In this document: positions 6,358 through 7,762 of the stretch, piece after piece
Numbering within the stretch: the first letter of the stretch is position 1
Layout: each line of letters begins with the position of its first letter
The notes under the pieces: model-generated
Told to the model about the DNA's origin: nothing
Seen by the model: only the letters and a program-made list of their open reading frames with translations
Databases searched by the model: none
Made by a program: the position numbers and the translations under genes
Assembly (NCBI GenBank): GCA_003140705.1
Contig: PLKU01000434.1
Location: 1,398-9,159 of the forward strand
Direction: 5' to 3'
Source of the DNA: Acidobacteriaceae bacterium
GTDB lineage: Bacteria; Acidobacteriota; Terriglobia; Terriglobales; Acidobacteriaceae
DNA length: 7,762 nt

Positions 6358-6414
6358 ATTCGCGCACAGATTCAAGTCGAATAATTTTTGACACATCTGG
6401 TCAGGGGCACGAGC

Positions 6415-6687
6415 ATGACCCAACACGATTCAGTTACACCAACCGCCGTCGCCGAGCTGGTCCGCGAGATTGCCCAGGCCCTGGTGGATGAGCCGACAGC
6501 CGTCGATGTGCAATCAGTTGACCGGGACGAGAACACGGTTCTCAAGCTTCGGGTTGCGCCGCAGGACGTGGGCAAGGTAATAGGCAAGCAGGGCCGCACT
6601 GCACGTTCAGTGCGGACGATTCTTGGGGCGGTGAGCATGAAGCTGCACCATCGCTACACGCTCGACATCCTGGAAGAAGACGAATAA
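6415..6687 (+). CDS. khpA: KH-domain RNA-binding protein KhpA
   Basis: This 90-residue protein is a single KH domain plus a short N-terminal tail. The segment LRVAPQDVGKVIGKQGRTAR (45-64) is the family signature and contains the RNA-contacting GKQG loop (57-60). KhpA binds RNA in the cytoplasm, often together with KhpB, and affects growth, division or translation in the species studied. The partner khpB is not in this window. ATG 6415 is chosen because AGGGG (6403-6407) lies seven bases before it; the frame extends to a TTG at 6388, which has no such site. Its place between rpsP and rimM is the normal one in many bacteria. The stop is 48 bp before rimM, so the two are likely co-transcribed. 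Confidence 0.94.
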   Translation: MTQHDSVTPTAVAELVREIAQALVDEPTAVDVQSVDRDENTVLKLRVAPQDVGKVIGKQGRTARSVRTILGAVSMKLHHRYTLDILEEDE

Positions 6688-6735
6688 CCCAAGGCTGGCC
6701 GCTGCCCCATGATCCGGCGAGTCCCGGAGGCCGCG

Positions 6736-7323
6736 ATGACCGCACCCGAAACCTCTGCACAGGCTGATCCAATAGAAAAATGGGTTTGGCTGGCGCGTCT
6801 GCGGCATCCGCAAGGCCGCAAGGGCGAGGTCTTCGCCGACATTCTTACCGACTTCCCAGAAAAATTTGCTGAACGACGGCGGCTTTGGCTGCTGGCCGAG
6901 AGTGGCGCTGCAGGGCCGTGTGAGGTGGAACTGGCGGCGCATTGGCGGCACAAAGGCGGTGTGGTGCTGCATTTTGCGGGGGTCGATTCGATCTCTGCCG
7001 CGGAGACGTTGAGGGGGCTGATTGTGGCGATTCCCCGGGCGGAGCGGGCTGCGCTGGCGGACGATGAGGTCTACATCGGCGACCTGATTGGATGCATGCT
7101 TGTCGATGTGGCGGGGGCGGCTGCGGTGGAGGTTGGCGAGATTGAAGATGTTGACCGGTCGGCGGGGCCGGTGGCGTTGCTTGTGGTGCTTGGAGCGGGC
7201 GGCGAGGTGCTGATTCCGTATGCGAAAAGCTATCTGCGCAGAGTGGACGTGGCCGGCAAGCGGGTGGAGATGGCACTACCGGAAGGGCTGGCGGATTTGA
7301 ACACGACAGCCGGTTCGAATTAG
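6736..7323 (+). CDS. rimM: Ribosome maturation factor RimM
   Basis: RimM binds S19 and helps mature the 3' (head) domain of the 30S subunit. The 195-residue product has the two expected parts: an N-terminal RimM barrel (about 15-100) with WLARLRHPQGRKGEVFADIL (18-37), and a C-terminal PRC-barrel (about 110-190) with EVYIGDLIGCMLVD (111-124) and EVLIPYAKSYLRRVDVAGKR (157-176), closing with LPEGLADLN. ATG 6736 is preceded by GGAGG (6726-6730) at five bases and is preferred over ATG 6709, which lacks a good site. The N-terminal ten residues are a nonconserved tail. It is the last plus-strand gene here: trmD, which usually follows, is missing, and a convergent gene ends 9 bp downstream. Confidence 0.94.
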   Translation: MTAPETSAQADPIEKWVWLARLRHPQGRKGEVFADILTDFPEKFAERRRLWLLAESGAAGPCEVELAAHWRHKGGVVLHFAGVDSISAAETLRGLIVAIPRAERAALADDEVYIGDLIGCMLVDVAGAAAVEVGEIEDVDRSAGPVALLVVLGAGGEVLIPYAKSYLRRVDVAGKRVEMALPEGLADLNTTAGSN

Positions 7324-7332
7324 AGGATCAGC

Positions 7333-7762
7333 TTATTGGAACGCGAGCGGCTGCCAGACGCCATCCTGCTTTAGGGCGAGTTGAAGCGGCCTTGGCGGGC
7401 CTTTGGGCGGAACGGTGACTTCGATCCAGATTTCCTGGCCGGGCCTGAGCGGCGTGGGAATGGCGGCATGTTCCGGAATATAAAAATCGACGGGCGTTTC
7501 GAGGCGAAGATCGTCGCAGGACGAGCCGGGCCATGCGACAACCATCTGGCTCCCGGGCGGGCCTGAAGACGTATTGTCAGTGTCCGGAATCCGGATGGCC
7601 ACGAGCTTGTTGTCTCCGACCTTGACTTGCGCGGAGAACCGGACAAGGCCTGGCGAATTGACGGAGAACCTTTTGCCGACTGGCATTCCATCAACATTTT
7701 TGGGCATCATGGCGAGTTTTGCGGACGGCAGCGTGCTTTGGCAACCGTCGACGATGAGTTGC
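7333..7762 (-). CDS. Unrecognised protein, C-terminal part only (N-terminus beyond window edge)
   Basis: The minus-strand frame is open from the right edge to the TAA at 7335-7333, giving 142 residues. An ATG at 7710 exists, but the frame continues past it without a stop (QLIVDGCQSTLPSAKLA precedes it) and no Shine-Dalgarno sits before it, so the true start is probably outside. The visible part is rich in Val, Pro and alternating hydrophobic residues, suggesting a beta-sandwich, with RPGQEIWIEVTVPPKGPPRP (about 104-123) and a short end KQDGVWQPLAFQ. Two cysteines are visible (in DGCQ and SSCDD), compatible with an exported protein, but no signal peptide can be seen. I do not recognise the family. 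It converges with rimM at 9 bp. Confidence 0.72.
   Translation of the reverse strand, partial: QLIVDGCQSTLPSAKLAMMPKNVDGMPVGKRFSVNSPGLVRFSAQVKVGDNKLVAIRIPDTDNTSSGPPGSQMVVAWPGSSCDDLRLETPVDFYIPEHAAIPTPLRPGQEIWIEVTVPPKGPPRPLQLALKQDGVWQPLAFQ

Noticed and set aside
6388..6393. TTGACA as a perfect -35 element before khpA
   Set aside because: At 17 bases downstream lies GAGCAT, overlapping the khpA start, which is not a credible -10; the TCTGAC/GATACT pair further upstream fits better.
6709..6735. Earlier ATG start for rimM
   Set aside because: No Shine-Dalgarno sits at a workable distance, whereas ATG 6736 has GGAGG five bases upstream.

Overview
This window looks like chromosomal DNA of a GC-rich Gram-negative bacterium, most likely an acidobacterium of the Terriglobia type. 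That assignment is an inference from gene style (DUF4139 protein, paired Esterase-family hydrolases, DinB-like protein, rpsP-khpA-rimM order) and from a palindromic intergenic element of a kind I associate with that group. No database search was possible.

Layout. Positions 1-1858 (minus) hold most of a secreted DUF4139 protein whose C-terminus runs off the left edge. After a short gap with a clear minus-strand terminator (1934-1978), a minus-strand two-gene unit follows: an alpha/beta-hydrolase (2523-3233) and a DinB-like metal-site protein (2030-2512), joined by a ribosome binding site that contains the upstream stop codon. Divergent from it, across 262 bp, is a second hydrolase of the same broad family (3496-4353, plus). 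It converges on a minus-strand pair made of an ECF sigma factor (4963-5514) and a four-helix membrane protein (4377-4973) whose start overlaps the sigma gene end; the membrane protein is a candidate regulator of the sigma factor. The 457-bp region 5515-5971 holds no gene but has several inverted repeats, including a ~130-bp palindromic element with matching ends (5648-5778), and a candidate rpsP promoter.

From 5972 to 7323 the plus strand carries a translation cluster: ribosomal protein S16 (rpsP), the KH RNA-binding protein KhpA, and the 30S maturation factor RimM. The usual next genes, trmD and rplS, are absent: rimM meets a convergent unrecognised gene after 9 bp, and that gene runs off the right edge.

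Functionally, the right third is conserved ribosome biogenesis and the left two thirds are accessory: two putative esterases, a DinB-like enzyme, an envelope or exported DUF4139 protein and a small signalling pair. Nothing seen is a known defence system, prophage, insertion sequence or CRISPR array.
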